Assembly: GCF_051020975.1 (NCBI RefSeq)
Contig: NC_135043.1
Location: forward strand, 10,912,001-10,976,000
Length of the DNA stretch: 64,000 bases
DNA from: Osmia lignaria lignaria
Taxonomy: Eukaryota; Arthropoda; Insecta; Hymenoptera; Megachilidae
Direction of reading: 5' to 3'
In this document: in pieces, positions 51,425-63,433 of the stretch
Layout: the number at the start of each line of letters is the position of its first letter
Numbering within the stretch: the first letter of the stretch is position 1
The notes under the pieces: generated by a model
What the model was told of the DNA's origin: nothing
Database searches by the model: none
What the model saw: the letters and a program-made list of their open reading frames with translations, nothing else
Program-made: the position numbers and the translations under genes

Positions 51425-53644
51425 TCATGCAACTGCTCGTGCTTCAGGCAAAAAGCTCTCCCAGTATTTAATAAGTTGATTTTGATACTGTAACATGGAC
51501 TCCAGATATTCTGTTAACTGTTTTTTGAAATCCTCCACTCTTACTAGTTCAAACCGTTCAACTTCCTTCTTAATCATTTTTGAAATGTTATCAAATTCTT
51601 CTTGTCCTCTATCAACCTTTGCTTCCCATTCTATAACTTCAGTAGCCGCTTGACTTGTTTTATCAGTTCTACCAGATTGTTCCAGCCTTGCTTTCTGTTC
51701 CCGTTTTTTATTTAACATTATTTGAGCATGTTGCCAATTTTGAAAAACTTTTACTCGTTCGTGAAATACATCCTAAAACAATGACAATATTTTAAATCCA
51801 ATGAAACATAAATGTATAAAATTTAATTAAATATATAATAAATACTAACTTTTATTGCACCAATAAGTGCAACATAATCCCTTAACATTTCTGCAAACTG
51901 ATAAAGATCACTGTTGCTTTGTGCTCTTCTAATCACTTCCACTTTTTCCAATGTCTCAGCCAACTGAGCTAATGCCCTTCCAAGAGACGCTCCTGGTTCA
52001 CCATGACCAAGAACAGCAATAGATCTTGCGGTTGCGCCAGTACATGTAGCTAATTCTCTTCTCTGATTAGTTAGAGTATCAACGGCAGAATGTAATGCAC
52101 GTAATTGAACATCAAGAGAATCAATTTGTGATGTTTTTTCTTCAAACCACTGCAACATAGATAAATTAAAAATATTACTGTATCAATGAAAATATTGAAA
52201 TATTATATTGATTTAAATCCTTCAATTTTTATTACACTTCGTGTAACTATATGAAAAAAGGTATTTTACAATTTATGAACATAATAATTGTGAAAATTTA
52301 ATTTTACTTTATCAGTTTCATCCATTTTATATGTAATTTTGTTAACAGTTTCTCCAACTTTGCTGAAAAGTCTCATCACTCCTTTACCACTAAGTGCAGA
52401 TGTATTAGTAGCTTTAGGTAATTCCATATCTATTTAAAAAACATATAATTTTATTAATATAATTGCATTAGGATAAATGTTTTTATTTTATCTTAAGATA
52501 TACCTGCTTCTAAAAATTCTCTAAAATCAGGATCAACACTAAGCACAGGATGAGCTCCAGTTCTGTTTAAATATCTTTCAAGTGCTGCTCTACGTCTTTC
52601 GATAAATTCTGTAGAACTAGAATTCTGTTCCTGGCTCTTATCACCAGACATTTTTATTTTAGTCGTTCCTAATTACATAATTATTTTAGTTGTTTTGTCG
52701 ATCAAGATTGAAGTTAATAATAAATTAAAAATATTTGTATCAATACCAATAACACTCTTTTCTGGAGCAGGAGGAATTATTCTACCATTTCTAAGGTATT
52801 TATCTGTTAATTTATCATGAAGGCCAAGAAAATCACTGAAGCGTCTAATAACACTAAAGTTTCTTTTTCTAAATATTGGCATGTTTGTCTTTGTCTCGAC
52901 CCTGTAGGCAACGTAAGCACCCATACCATCTCCTATTTTCTGAGGAGAAGTTACTGTGATTTTTAGAAAAACGTCGGATGAATCTGTCGATACCTATAAA
53001 GTATTATAATATTATATATTTTCTATTTTCTTTTTGGTTTGGTATTAATAATTAGTAATTAAAAATATACCACATCAACTGATTGACTTTGCATAGCATT
53101 TGTTGAGAGTACATCTGTGTTATCATTTATGGGAACATCATGAAGATCACCTATGTCGCTACTCATTGGTCCCAGGGGTGAGCTTAAAGGTCCTGGTGCA
53201 GGACTTGATACAGATGAAAATGAATTTTCTTCAGGTGCATCTCGTAATGTTAACTTTGGTAATTCTGCCTGAATTGTTGATACTCCATTGTAGGGAGAAG
53301 AATCTTCCAACTGACTTTGGTCCTAAATTTAAACAATCATTGTTATTATAGGAAACGTTTTAATAAATATACATAGAATGTTATTCTCTCTGAACTTACT
53401 ATTGTTTGATAGGAAAAAAAATAGAAACGCAAATTAATTTAATACAAAAACAAATGAATTTCGAAAAGTGATATGTACTTAGGTTGTAAAACTTCACTAT
53501 ATATGTATATATATATATATATGATAATAGTGTAATGAATACCTGCATTGCTGACGCAAAAATATCTTCATCGTCGTCGTCTAAATCGTCAACTTTTGTT
53601 TCATTGGTGTCAAATAGTGGCGGAGATTCTTTAATATCAGCCAT
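51425..53644 (-). CDS. Snx1: Sorting nexin 1/2 (retromer-associated SNX-BAR)
   Basis: Exons: 53644-53543, 53322-53071, 52993-52747, 52668-52504, 52429-52308, 52149-51850, 51772-51425; 511 residues. An acidic, Ser/Pro-rich N-terminus (DDLDDDDEDIFASAMQ) precedes a PX domain. The PX domain shows the phosphoinositide-binding RRFSDFLGLHDKL and the Pro-loop IIPPAPEKSVIG. It then shows ERRRAALERYLNR, LSVDPDFREFLE and a C-terminal BAR domain (WFEEKTSQIDSLDVQLRALH to the terminal YWESFLPEARAVA). By family it dimerises, tubulates endosomal membranes and carries retromer cargo to the trans-Golgi. Insects usually keep one gene for vertebrate SNX1 and SNX2. It is head-to-head with USE1 (813 bp between start codons). 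Confidence 0.95.
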
Positions 53645-54456
53645 CTTAGCGGCTCTGTCAATCTACTGAGAAATGCACTGGGATCGGCCCCCCAAATGAT
53701 GTAGTATACCAACGTCAATCGTTATCTATGATTATCGTGTTCCTTATGATATTTGTAGTTATATGTTATAAACTTTTCAATAAAACTCGTTTATACATTC
53801 CGTATATCAATATAGAACTCTCACAACCTATAAAATTGTATATCGCACATACATCAAATTGACAATCATGCTATTATAAAGGCATCTACTGATGAAGTCA
53901 GTTAATCCTGGTTGGATGAAAAAAATGTATTGAATATTTGAAGTGCTATACCGTTTACAGTAAATTATTATCGCCTAGTGATGAAGTTGTAGCGGTACAT
54001 TTAAAACCACACAAAAAAGTGAATCATACTAAAACATTAAGTATATATATATAAATATGTATTTAAAACAAGCAAATACTACAATACAAATATATATATA
54101 TACACTACGATTTATAGTACTTTGAAAAAATAAAAATGTTCATATTTTTAAACATTATTTCTAACAAATACTCATACAGAATACATTTTCGTTTACATTA
54201 TGTTCTATATATATGTTTAACTTACGTGTTCATATGATCTATACAATGCATAGTATTTCTGTCAGCAATTTGTAATTGCTATTTCATTTTACATCAATAT
54301 TTTTAACAATCAAAAGTAATTTCTAATTGCAATTTTTATAGAATTGCTTTCGAAAAATCTAAAGTAGTATAGCGGAAAAATTTGATTTGAAAATCGGAAT
54401 TAATACATAATAAGTACTTATAAATAATTTTTCTGATTGTTTAGCAATTGTGAAAA
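53645..54456. promoter_or_regulatory. Shared 5' interval of SNX1 (-) and USE1 (+)
   Basis: 812 bp between two divergent start codons, so both promoters must lie here. There is a GGCCCCCC patch just upstream of SNX1 (53683-53691); the remainder is AT-rich with TA microsatellites. No TATA box or initiator could be assigned confidently. Confidence 0.45.
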
Positions 54457-55580
54457 ATGAATCAAATATCCAGAGAAGAAATTAATATCAAGAGACTTTT
54501 AGTCAGATGCGAACTAATGGCAAAAGATGATCCTCATAAAGAATGGAAACTTGAAAAGGTTTTTTTATTGCATGTATTTGCATGTTATAAATCATTTTTG
54601 CAATTAAAGTAATTTATTTAAAATAAACTTGTTAATTCTTTCAGTACATCTTTGCTTTGGATGATATGATAAAACAGTTGCAAACACTACCAAGGTAAAA
54701 TACAATAGTAGTAGCATTATTAAATTTATATTTATTCATAGCAGTATTATTTTTGTAGCAAACCATGTAAAGATATTATAATGAGCTATGTTAAACGAAT
54801 AGATTTTTTGAAAGGACTAATAAACACAACAAAGCTTACAAATCCAGTAGATAGAGTAGCAGCAGTACAGATGCTGTCAAAAAATTCTACTACATTTAAT
54901 GATTCAATAGGTCCAAATATAACAACTCAAATACATCAAAAGACTTCAGCAAAATATAATCGAGAATTAAGAGCTGAATTATTCCATACTGATAAAGGTA
55001 AATAAATATTTCTGTTTCATATAATCTTATATCTCTAATGACAATTAATTCTTCTTTTTTTATAGGAATATTAGAGGATGGTGTAAGACAGAGATTATCT
55101 AGCAATATGCAAGATGATGATTTGGATGCACTTTTAAAATATAATAGAAACATTCAAGAGAAAATTGCAGAAAATATGCTTTCTATGACCAGCAGCATGA
55201 AAGAACATGCTTTAGCAGCAAACGCTATAATAAAGAAAGATATTGGTTTACTTGAAAGGTCTGACAAACTAACTGATGTTAATACAACTAAATTGAAATC
55301 AGAATCATTGAAACTTCAAGAACATACTACGTCATATTGGCGATGTTGGATGTGGGTAATGATAGCATTTGTTTTAGTAGTATTTTTCAGTAAGTATTAC
55401 TATAAAAAAAGTTGTCGTTTTAACATATTAGGTTTATGATTATTAATTTTATTACAAGTACAAGTTTATCTAATGTATTTACATTCAACATCTTAAGTCT
55501 ATTTCGTATACAAAATTATTTGTATGTTCTGTTTTACAGATATGGTGTTATTTATGAAAGTTGCCAGAAAAAGAATTTAG
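54457..55580 (+). CDS. Use1: Vesicle transport protein USE1 (ER Qc-SNARE)
   Basis: USE1 acts in retrograde Golgi-to-ER fusion with syntaxin 18 and Sec20. Exons: 54457-54558, 54645-54694, 54759-54997, 55066-55389, 55540-55580; 251 residues. The N-terminal half matches the family (EINIKRLLVRCELMAKD, RLLxRCE-like start). The SNARE heptads run from about residue 135 to 215 and the protein ends in a tail anchor (WVMIAFVLVVFFNMVLFMK, then VARKRI). D189 in IIKKDIG sits near the middle of the SNARE motif and may be the zero-layer residue; the family is reported to use Asp there. The last exon was included because the donor GTAAGT at 55390 joins FF|NMVLFMKV, a better tail anchor than the read-through ending at 55439. 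Candidate poly(A) signal at 55634. Confidence 0.9.
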
Positions 55581-55633
55581 ATTTTATTGTACGATTGTAC
55601 ATATATACATATGGTTTGTAAAATTATAATTGA

Positions 55634-55639
55634 AATAAA
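55634..55639 (+). terminator. Candidate USE1 polyadenylation signal
   Basis: AATAAA 54 bp after the USE1 stop and 142 bp before the OSTF1 ATG, limiting the intergenic space between the two same-strand genes. Confidence 0.55.
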
Positions 55640-55780
55640 GAAGGCATGGGTTGCGAGTAGCATACGCACACATACATCATATATATATATAGCTATTGCA
55701 CAAATGTGAATAGCTTTTACAATTCACATACAATCATCGTCATCATTATTATTACTGTCAAATACTGTACGGCTACCATT

Positions 55781-57028
55781 ATGAATGAACCTATGACAGC
55801 ACCTGTACCACCCAAAACTACATGGAAACCTGGTAAATGATAAAAACAAGAGTATATCATTAGTTTTATTTGTGTTTGTTACAATTATTTTATGTAAAAT
55901 AATTATAACTTGTTTGTATAAAAAGATACAATCCAAATTAGTAAGAAATATGTTGAATTTGTGTATATTTATAAAAATACTACATACCAATTTGTACAGT
56001 TCAATGTGGAAGTTGTACTTAGCAATTTTAAAAATAACCCAATAAACGTTTACTTGTATCACTAATAATGAATGTGAATGTAATGTTTGTGAGTCCTATA
56101 CCTTCCCTTTTTTGTTCATTACATATAACTGTTAAGTAATAATTTTCTACATTTAATTTATTATCTGTTTTTAAGGAAAAGTTAAAGTTGTACGAGCATT
56201 GTATACATATAAAGCACAGCGTGTAAGCACGTTTATATATTAATAATATAATTTAAAAAAAAATCATTTTAATACACATATATGTATATAGATACAATAT
56301 TTCATAGGTAGATGAATTGTCCTTTGAAGCAGGTGATCTTCTTTACGTATACGACAAAGATGTAGAACCAAATTGGTGGAGAGCAAAGTGTGGAACTCAA
56401 GAGGGTCTTGTACCTGCTAATTATGGTTAGTTTAATATTATATATATATGATATTTAATTTTATTATTTACTACTTTTGTAAATAAGTTCAGAGAAATAA
56501 TATGATTCTGCATGTAGTTGAAGAACAAACTGAAGAAATTGAATTGCCATTACATGATGCTGCAAGACGGGGAAATCTTTCATTGTTAAAAGAATACATA
56601 AAAGAAGGAGTTTCGGGTACAGGTTTAGATGCAATGGGTAATACTTCCCTATATTGGGCTGCACGTGCTGGTCATTTAGACTGTGTAAAAGAGCTTTTAA
56701 AATTACCAAATTCTGTGGTTAATGCCCAAGTAAGTATAATATTTGTAGTATCGTTGTTTTTGTCATGTCACTTTTTTCATATACACTTTTATTACAGAAT
56801 AAAATGGGAGAAACTCCATTACATGCAGCAGCAAGTCGTGGACACATAGACACAGTTAATTTGTTGTTAAAATCTGGTGCAGATCCAATGATAAAAAATA
56901 ATGATGATTTAATGCCTGAACAATTATCTTCTGATCTCTCAATTAAAAATGCGATACAATTAAGTCGACTTCATTCCAACAAAATATATGGATACACAGA
57001 TGATGATTATAATGATGAAAGCGATTAA
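55781..57028 (+). CDS. OSTF1: Osteoclast-stimulating factor 1 (SH3-ankyrin adaptor)
   Basis: Exons: 55781-55832, 56176-56222, 56308-56425, 56518-56729, 56798-57028; 219 residues, close to the roughly 214 of vertebrate OSTF1. A short Pro-rich start (APVPPKTTWKPGK) leads into an SH3 domain (VRALYTYKAQRVDELSFEAG, then WWRAKC and GLVPANYVEE). Ankyrin repeats follow: ELPLHDAARRGNLSLLKEYI, TSLYWAARAGHLDCVKELL and ETPLHAAASRGHIDTVNLLL. The acidic tail is DDDYNDESD. The family member is an intracellular adaptor implicated in Src-type signalling; its role in insects is not known to me. An AATAAA lies only 5 nt after the stop. The gene starts 200 bp after USE1 on the same strand. Confidence 0.95.
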
Positions 57029-57032
57029 ATTT

Positions 57033-57038
57033 AATAAA
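57033..57038 (+). terminator. Candidate OSTF1 polyadenylation signal
   Basis: AATAAA beginning 5 nt after the OSTF1 stop codon; if used, the 3' UTR would be only 20-40 nt. Confidence 0.5.
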
Positions 57039-57537
57039 GTAATATATCGTTTTAATGTGTATTTTAGAAGGCGTTAAAAAAAATTATAGCCAGATATCAG
57101 GAGTATAATAGTACATTATGTACAATATTATTAGAAAAAGTATTAAAGTTTTTTATATTCATATTTATTGCATAAATTACTATTAAAATCCTGAAAATAA
57201 TGAAACTTTTACATAACATTGTACTGAATGATAATTTATTTCCAATTAATAAACAATGTAAAAATATATTTTCATATTGTTTATATGCTACATTTATGTG
57301 CAGAATTATCATTAAATTCATTAAGTATATTCTTCTTAAGCATACTATTTTAATAATTAAAAAACTAGCTTTCAAGTTATTACTACTTATTACAAAATAT
57401 AACAAACTGAGTTTGATGCACATTTAATACTTAAATGCAAGTAAAAAAATAATTTTCAAATAAACTATCATAAATATGTCGTCATATGTTCTTGCATTAC
57501 CTTCTTACAACTCGTACTTAAGCAGTCCATTTTTTGT
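57039..57537. other. Convergent 3' region (OSTF1 / GCP4)
   Basis: About 500 bp, AT-rich. TTTATT (minus-strand AATAAA) near 57234 and 57167 are candidate GCP4 signals. Two mutually antisense ORFs (57097-57423, 57200-57427) are Ile/Leu/Asn-rich by-products of AT-rich DNA. Confidence 0.5.
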
Positions 57538-60169
57538 TCAAATTTTTTTACTAAACCATCTATTAAAATCCAGCCTCAATAATAATTGAGCTAAGTGTTC
57601 TCCACTTGGTTGCGCACGTACTCTGTTCAATGTTTTAGTTAACCAGCCCATTAAACTCTCAAGAGTATCAGATAATGTTTTAAGTTCTTGTTTTTCCGTT
57701 AAAAGTAAATTACCAACTTCCCACATTGATGCTTGCAAGATAAAATCATCACAAAGCCGTAGTAGAAGTTTTATTAATTTATTTACCTGTTAAAAAATAT
57801 TTACAATTTAGTTATATCAAATGTATAAACATGTGTATGCATCAGAGTACTACCACAATATTGATAAAAGTAATATAACATACAGGATTTTTCCTTTCTG
57901 TTGAATTTCCTAACAAAAATGTTTGTGACATAACATTAGCCAAAAAAATAGAGTGTGCTTTCTGTACATCTTCAAAGTTTCGAGTATTCTTCATATTTGC
58001 TTCCATTATTGTATACTGACTTTCTATTACATCTACTTGTAAATAGTATTGTAAATTATCAATAATAAAAATTAAATTGTTTCTTAACTGAATTACACCA
58101 ATATCGCTGCAAGAAAAGTAGATTAGTAATTATAAATTAACATTAGTTTCTTTATAAATAAAATATTACTTATATCTTACATATTTTTATAATACATATG
58201 CTCACTCCAAAGATTCCATAAATCAATTTGTGTTTTTTTCACTCTTAACAAAAATCGAAATAATGTATTATAATCATTTAAAGAAGATGGATTAAATAAT
58301 AAGTGTAATGGCCATATGACTTTGTACTTCAAAATAACCATACCCCATCCACGTCTTTCTACAGTCATTTAATAAACATTAATAGTATATTATCGAACCG
58401 ATTTTTTAAATATATATTTTTTTATATATACGTAAAATATATAATACATATTTCATGAATCACGTTAAAAAGCCTTACCGATGGGATCTTCGCGTTCTTT
58501 CTCAGTAAATTCCGTACCTTCTGCTTCAACATCTTCGCTCTCTTCTACTGATACTGGTACTATAAAATTAAAGCTATCCATAGCATTTTCATCATTTAAA
58601 TGCATTTTTCTTAACGCTATTTGAAAAGCTAAATTGATATCTCTAGATGTATGATTTGTTGGTGGCTTATTTAATATATGTGCAGTAAGTCTAATGAATT
58701 CAAGAAACAGATCACCCCTTCCTATAAGAAAAAAATCCTTCACTAATTTAAGTTGTTGTACAAGCTGTGCTTCTTCGACAGCAACTCGCCACAAGAGTTC
58801 TGTTATACATTGTTTTAATTCATCGATTGTATGTTCAAATTCAACAATATTAAAAATAGATTTTTTCTGAAGATTTTGCAATTTAAGAAAATATTCATAT
58901 TCCTTATCTCCCCATATAGGGTTTTCTATCTGATCAACGGTAGAAAAATCTGCAAATAAATAAAAAATATCGAAAGTTGTATCTTGTAAAATTTATCGTT
59001 TTTTATGCATAAATTACCTTTCTTTTGCCTTGGATCGTTTCCAAACATTATAATAGTTTGACCTATGGTCAAAATTTTAGTTGCTAAGGATGGTCTAATG
59101 TAAGAAGGAAGCATATCTATTCGAATATCATAATTCCACATATCTACATCAAACTTTGCGTTTATTGACTCCGTACAATTATTTTTATTACCTACTAGTA
59201 TTAAACTACTTTGTCCTTCTGACACTTTTTGAATGAAAAATTCATTGTACATATCTTCTAAATGACCATACAAAAGCCAACTTGTTAAGTGCTTATAAAA
59301 AACTACGTGTACACAATAAGCCATCCTAAATCAAAATAAAATGATTAAAGATAAATGAAAGTAACAACATAAAATAGTAGTACAAAATATTTACTTTTCT
59401 AAAGCCAATTTTACTTCTGGAATACCAGTGTGCATATTTTGATGCAAACATTGCAGAAGTTTACAACCTTGTATTTTTTGTGTGCGAATCTGAAATAAAG
59501 TGAAAATATAAATTATTCTTATCTATATAATATTTTATACATTCATATATCATATATTATCTATATAACATAAATAAAAGATATTTATTTACCTCCTGTA
59601 TTATAGAATTTAAAACAGAAAATAAACATACATATTTTTGAACACGACAAAGAATTAATGACAATGGAGTATAACTATCATGAAGAACTACATTTTCTAA
59701 ATCAACAATATCATCACGAAATGGTTCTAAAGCTTGATCCATTCCTTCGCAAAGAGCCTGTAAATATAGACCTTGAGGCACATTTTGTAATTCTGTAATA
59801 TAAAGATTAATAAGTCAAAACATACTTTAGTTGCAATATGTAATGATTAAATCTAATGATTTTCATACCCTCACTGGATGTTGAACTATCTAATGCAGTA
59901 CATTCTTGGATAAAATTTCTGATAACATTACATTGTTCAACTATATCCAATATCTTTTTAAGTAACACACGTTCTCCAGGATGTAAATATTTTTCAAGAT
60001 CTATAGTCTGAAAGTAATAGATTAAATTTACAGAAATAAAAAAAATAAAAAAACAATATAAAGACAATAATAATATGAATAAATATAATTTTAATCTTAC
60101 ACCACTTTCTAATATTTGTAAAGCATTAGTTGAACATCCCCATAGCGACAACAATATTTCGTGCAACAT
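57538..60169 (-). CDS. TUBGCP4: Gamma-tubulin complex component 4
   Basis: GCP4 (Grip75 in flies) is a subunit of the gamma-tubulin ring complex that nucleates microtubules. Exons: 60169-60101, 60007-59869, 59792-59593, 59489-59395, 59325-59018, 58949-58479, 58358-58181, 58106-57884, 57786-57538; 643 residues, close to the roughly 667 of human GCP4. Recognised family blocks are MLHEILLSLWG at the start, LHPGERVLLKKILDI, GLYLQALCEGMDQALEPF, HLTSWLLYGHLEDMYNEFFI, LPSYIRPSLATKILTIGQTI (Grip1 end) and GWGMVILKYKVIWPLHLLF (Grip2 start), then HSIFLANVMSQTFLL. The start ATG gives the conserved first eleven residues. All splice junctions restore family sequence. Confidence 0.95.
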
Positions 60170-61230
60170 GGTACAAGTGTTTTTTAGTTCATGTAAAAGT
60201 TACTCTTTTACATCAAACTATATTGTATATAAATAATAAGAACAATAATACACGAAATGTAACTTAAATAACCTGTAATGATCTGAATTTGTGTAATTTG
60301 TTTATTTTTATAAATAAAAACAACAGGAGAGTATTAAATCTATTATAGATGAAAAAATTCATACTTTTCTGCCAGACCATTTTTTATTTTTGCTAAATAT
60401 TTCATTATAAAATTAATTTTTGATGCAAATACACTATTATTCGTTCAACGAGAGATCATACTTGCATTGCGAATTTCGGCTAACTTCAATAGGCTCGCTT
60501 CCTACATACATACATACATATGATCTCTCGTTGAACGAACAAACATATGTAAATATATGTATGAATGTTGTAACAAAATTTTGGCTAACACCACGGTATT
60601 TCGCGGCAAAAAGATAAGATTGAATTTGTTAATAAATTGATGACAAAATTTTGACACGAGACTGTTTACAAGACGTCTATGAATGTATAAATTAAGAAAG
60701 AATACTATAAAAGTAATTAAAAGGTACAAATTAATAAGCATATATGTATATAGCACTTGGTAAAAAAAAAGATCATTTTAAATAATTTCAAGAGTGCAAC
60801 AATATTTATACCCACAGCTGTAAGTACATTTGATTATCTTGCCCGTATTTATAAATATTTTTTCAAATGCGGATGTTTGTGTATATATATGTACATATAT
60901 GTTTGCCTCCTGTTATCTCATATGTATTACATACATATGTACAATACACAACGGTATTTTTACCAAGATGATTGCTATCACGGTACAACTATGAAATACA
61001 TAAGTTGAGATTTAAGTTTGTTTTTTCCATAATTCAACGATTACTCATCAAATTGTATGAAAATTTTCTGTAAAATTGTATCGCGTCTGTGCAATAAAAA
61101 TAAATATGAAAATAAAAATTGGTGATAAAAATAATATCATGCACCGAGTGGCGGGAGATTACAAGTAAATATCAGATCAGCTGATGAGTGACAACAGACA
61201 GACGAAAGCTTATTGTTCTTGTTCTTGGTT
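60170..61230. promoter_or_regulatory. Shared 5' interval of GCP4 (-) and ATG14 (+)
   Basis: About 1.06 kb between divergent start codons. It contains a 20-bp perfect inverted repeat (60440-60539), TACA and TATATG microsatellites, and just before ATG14 the non-AT-biased stretch 61140-61215 (GAGTGGCGGGAGATTAC, CAGATCAGCTGATGAGTGAC), probably the ATG14 5' UTR. No TATA box was assigned. Confidence 0.45.
60440..60539. repeat. 100-bp element with 20-bp perfect inverted repeats
   Basis: TTCGTTCAACGAGAGATCAT (60440-60459) is exactly complementary to 60520-60539. The 60-bp interior includes a TACA microsatellite. It may be a small MITE or a cruciform-forming site in the divergent promoter. Confidence 0.75.
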
Positions 61231-63433
61231 ATGGCGACAAGCAGTTCCGAAGGATCTTGTACAGCACCTGCAGATTTTCAGCTTTCCTCTGAGCTGGAAG
61301 ATGTTTCAAGCCGTTTAAGCGTTAATTTATTAAAGTGTCCACTGTGCCATAATAGTCGTCGAATTTTTTATTGTCGTCAGTGCATTCAAAATGGTGATTT
61401 TATCCATTCAACTTCTGTTTATTCCGAACGGTAAATATATGTTTATCATTTACGTGATTATTATTCATTTATTTTTATATACATAAATTTAAATACTACC
61501 TAAATCATTTATTTCCTCTAAATTCTAAATACATTCTTATTTGTTATTAATGACATGAAACATGTTTTATTGTGAAGGTTGTTTGTTTAAAAATTTGTAG
61601 GTAATATAATGATAATTGAATGTAAAATGTTATTTCTAATAAATTATATTTTTATAGATTTGCAGATAAACAATTGCGACTTCTACGGTTGAAAGCTGCA
61701 AGGGCTCAGTTGGAAGAAAAATGCATGAAAGCTCTTGAGAAACATAAACAACGGGATAGATTGGTATTTTATAGTAATAAAATATTTAAAATCAGTGAAA
61801 TTAAAATCCTTATATAATAATATATTTGTAAATCTTTGAAATTTACAGATATGTGATATAAATACTTGTAAGGAAAGAGTTAGGTTGCTCCAGTCACTAG
61901 TAAGTGAAACCAGACAAAGTATAAATAGAGGTATATTTTAATTTGAATATAACTGTACAATTATTAATTGAATATTATATTATAAGAATTTTAATGATGC
62001 ACAGGTAACCAACGTTTAAATGTTCTCAAAGATGTAAATTCTCAGTTAGCACTTAGATTACCCAGACATGAAGAACGAGTAGAAGAATTACATCGTTATG
62101 TTGTTGGTTTGATAATAAAACAAGAGAAACAAAAGCAGGCTGTAGATAGAAAGAGGCAGCAATTAAAGAAAGTCATTAGAATTGCTGCTAAACAATTGAT
62201 TCAATATATTTTTCCATTATCTAAAGTGCAACCTAATAGGAGGTAATAATCTGTTCAGTTTGTGTCTAAAATAATTTTTTGTTAATAGACATTAGTGAGA
62301 AAATATTAATTTCGTTTTAGTTTATGTAGTAGCGAGGAAGACGCTAGTTCAGATGTTGTAACTTGTGCATTAGCAGATGCATCTGGAACCTCATACGTTA
62401 GAGGAAGATGGATTAATGATACAGATAATGCTTTAGAAGTTCAACATCGCATAGTCGCGCCAACTTTACCAGGAACTGGTGATTACAGTGCTTATTCTTT
62501 ATGGGGTATATATTACTTCAAATTTACCTGATTTTATTTTAGTAAGCCATTTGGTAAATATTCATTTATTGGTTTAGTGGCAGCAAATAAAGACGGAGTA
62601 CCAGGTGCGAATAAAGAAACCGCAATGCACAATCCGGCATATAATATCAGTGCTGCTTTAACTTATGCTACACAATTGGTTAATATTATCGCTTATTACG
62701 TTAATGTAAGGCTGCCATATAAACTTGCTTATGGGTATGCATCAAGTAATTAAATTGTTATTTTATAGAATAGGAAACAAAGAAGTTATAATTAATTTCC
62801 AATACTTTTCAGGGAATTTTGTGGAAACGAAATGTCAGATCAAAAGTTTGCGAGAAAAGTAGCAAGACTTAATAGCAATGTATTACATTTATGTTTTACA
62901 CAAAATACCAATATTACAGTTTTACATCCAATGCATACTCTGCAAAATCTGATGCACCTCCTCAATACTGAAATCAGTGATCTTGGAAGGTAAATTACTA
63001 GATACATTTGCAAATAGATAAAGATAACAGTTTATATAATTATTTACCTATCTATAGAATTGGCCCAATGGAAGTTGATCCAAATATTGTAGCACAATTG
63101 CACAGTCAATTAGTTCCAGATTTAGAGAATAGTGATGATTCTGCTTCGGATGAAGAAGAAGATGCTTTTAATTGGGAATGGGAGGCTGTAAGTTTTTTTT
63201 TCTTTTTTTTTTTTAAGTTATTTTCATTGGATGTAAAACATATTTTACATGAATGTTTCGTTTTATAGGTACCAAATGTTGCTTGTCCTGAAATGGCAGT
63301 TCCCATTCCTGGTGCAATGATTAGTCAACAATCTTCTAGTATGCAAGTGAATCAGAGTGTTGCTGGTGGTTTAGTTACAAGTGCTGCAGCAAGTATAGCC
63401 TCTATTTGGCGTGGATGGACGACAAACAAATAG
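61231..63433 (+). CDS. Atg14: Beclin 1-associated autophagy key regulator ATG14 (Barkor)
   Basis: ATG14 targets the class III PI3-kinase complex I (VPS34, VPS15, Beclin 1) to the ER for autophagosome formation. Exons: 61231-61430, 61658-61763, 61849-61930, 62005-62242, 62321-62505, 62578-62734, 62813-62989, 63058-63187, 63269-63433; 479 residues. The N-terminal Cys motif is present (C36, C39, C48, C51; CPLC and CRQC). A coiled coil follows (LLRLKAARAQLEEKCMKALE and the Arg/Lys-rich stretch to about residue 210). Then come conserved blocks LPYKLAYGEFCGN and LNSNVLHLCFTQN, an acidic segment (DSASDEEEDAFNWEWE), and a C-terminal amphipathic stretch SAAASIASIWRGW fitting the membrane-curvature (BATS) region. 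The first in-frame ATG before the conserved part was used. Confidence 0.94.
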
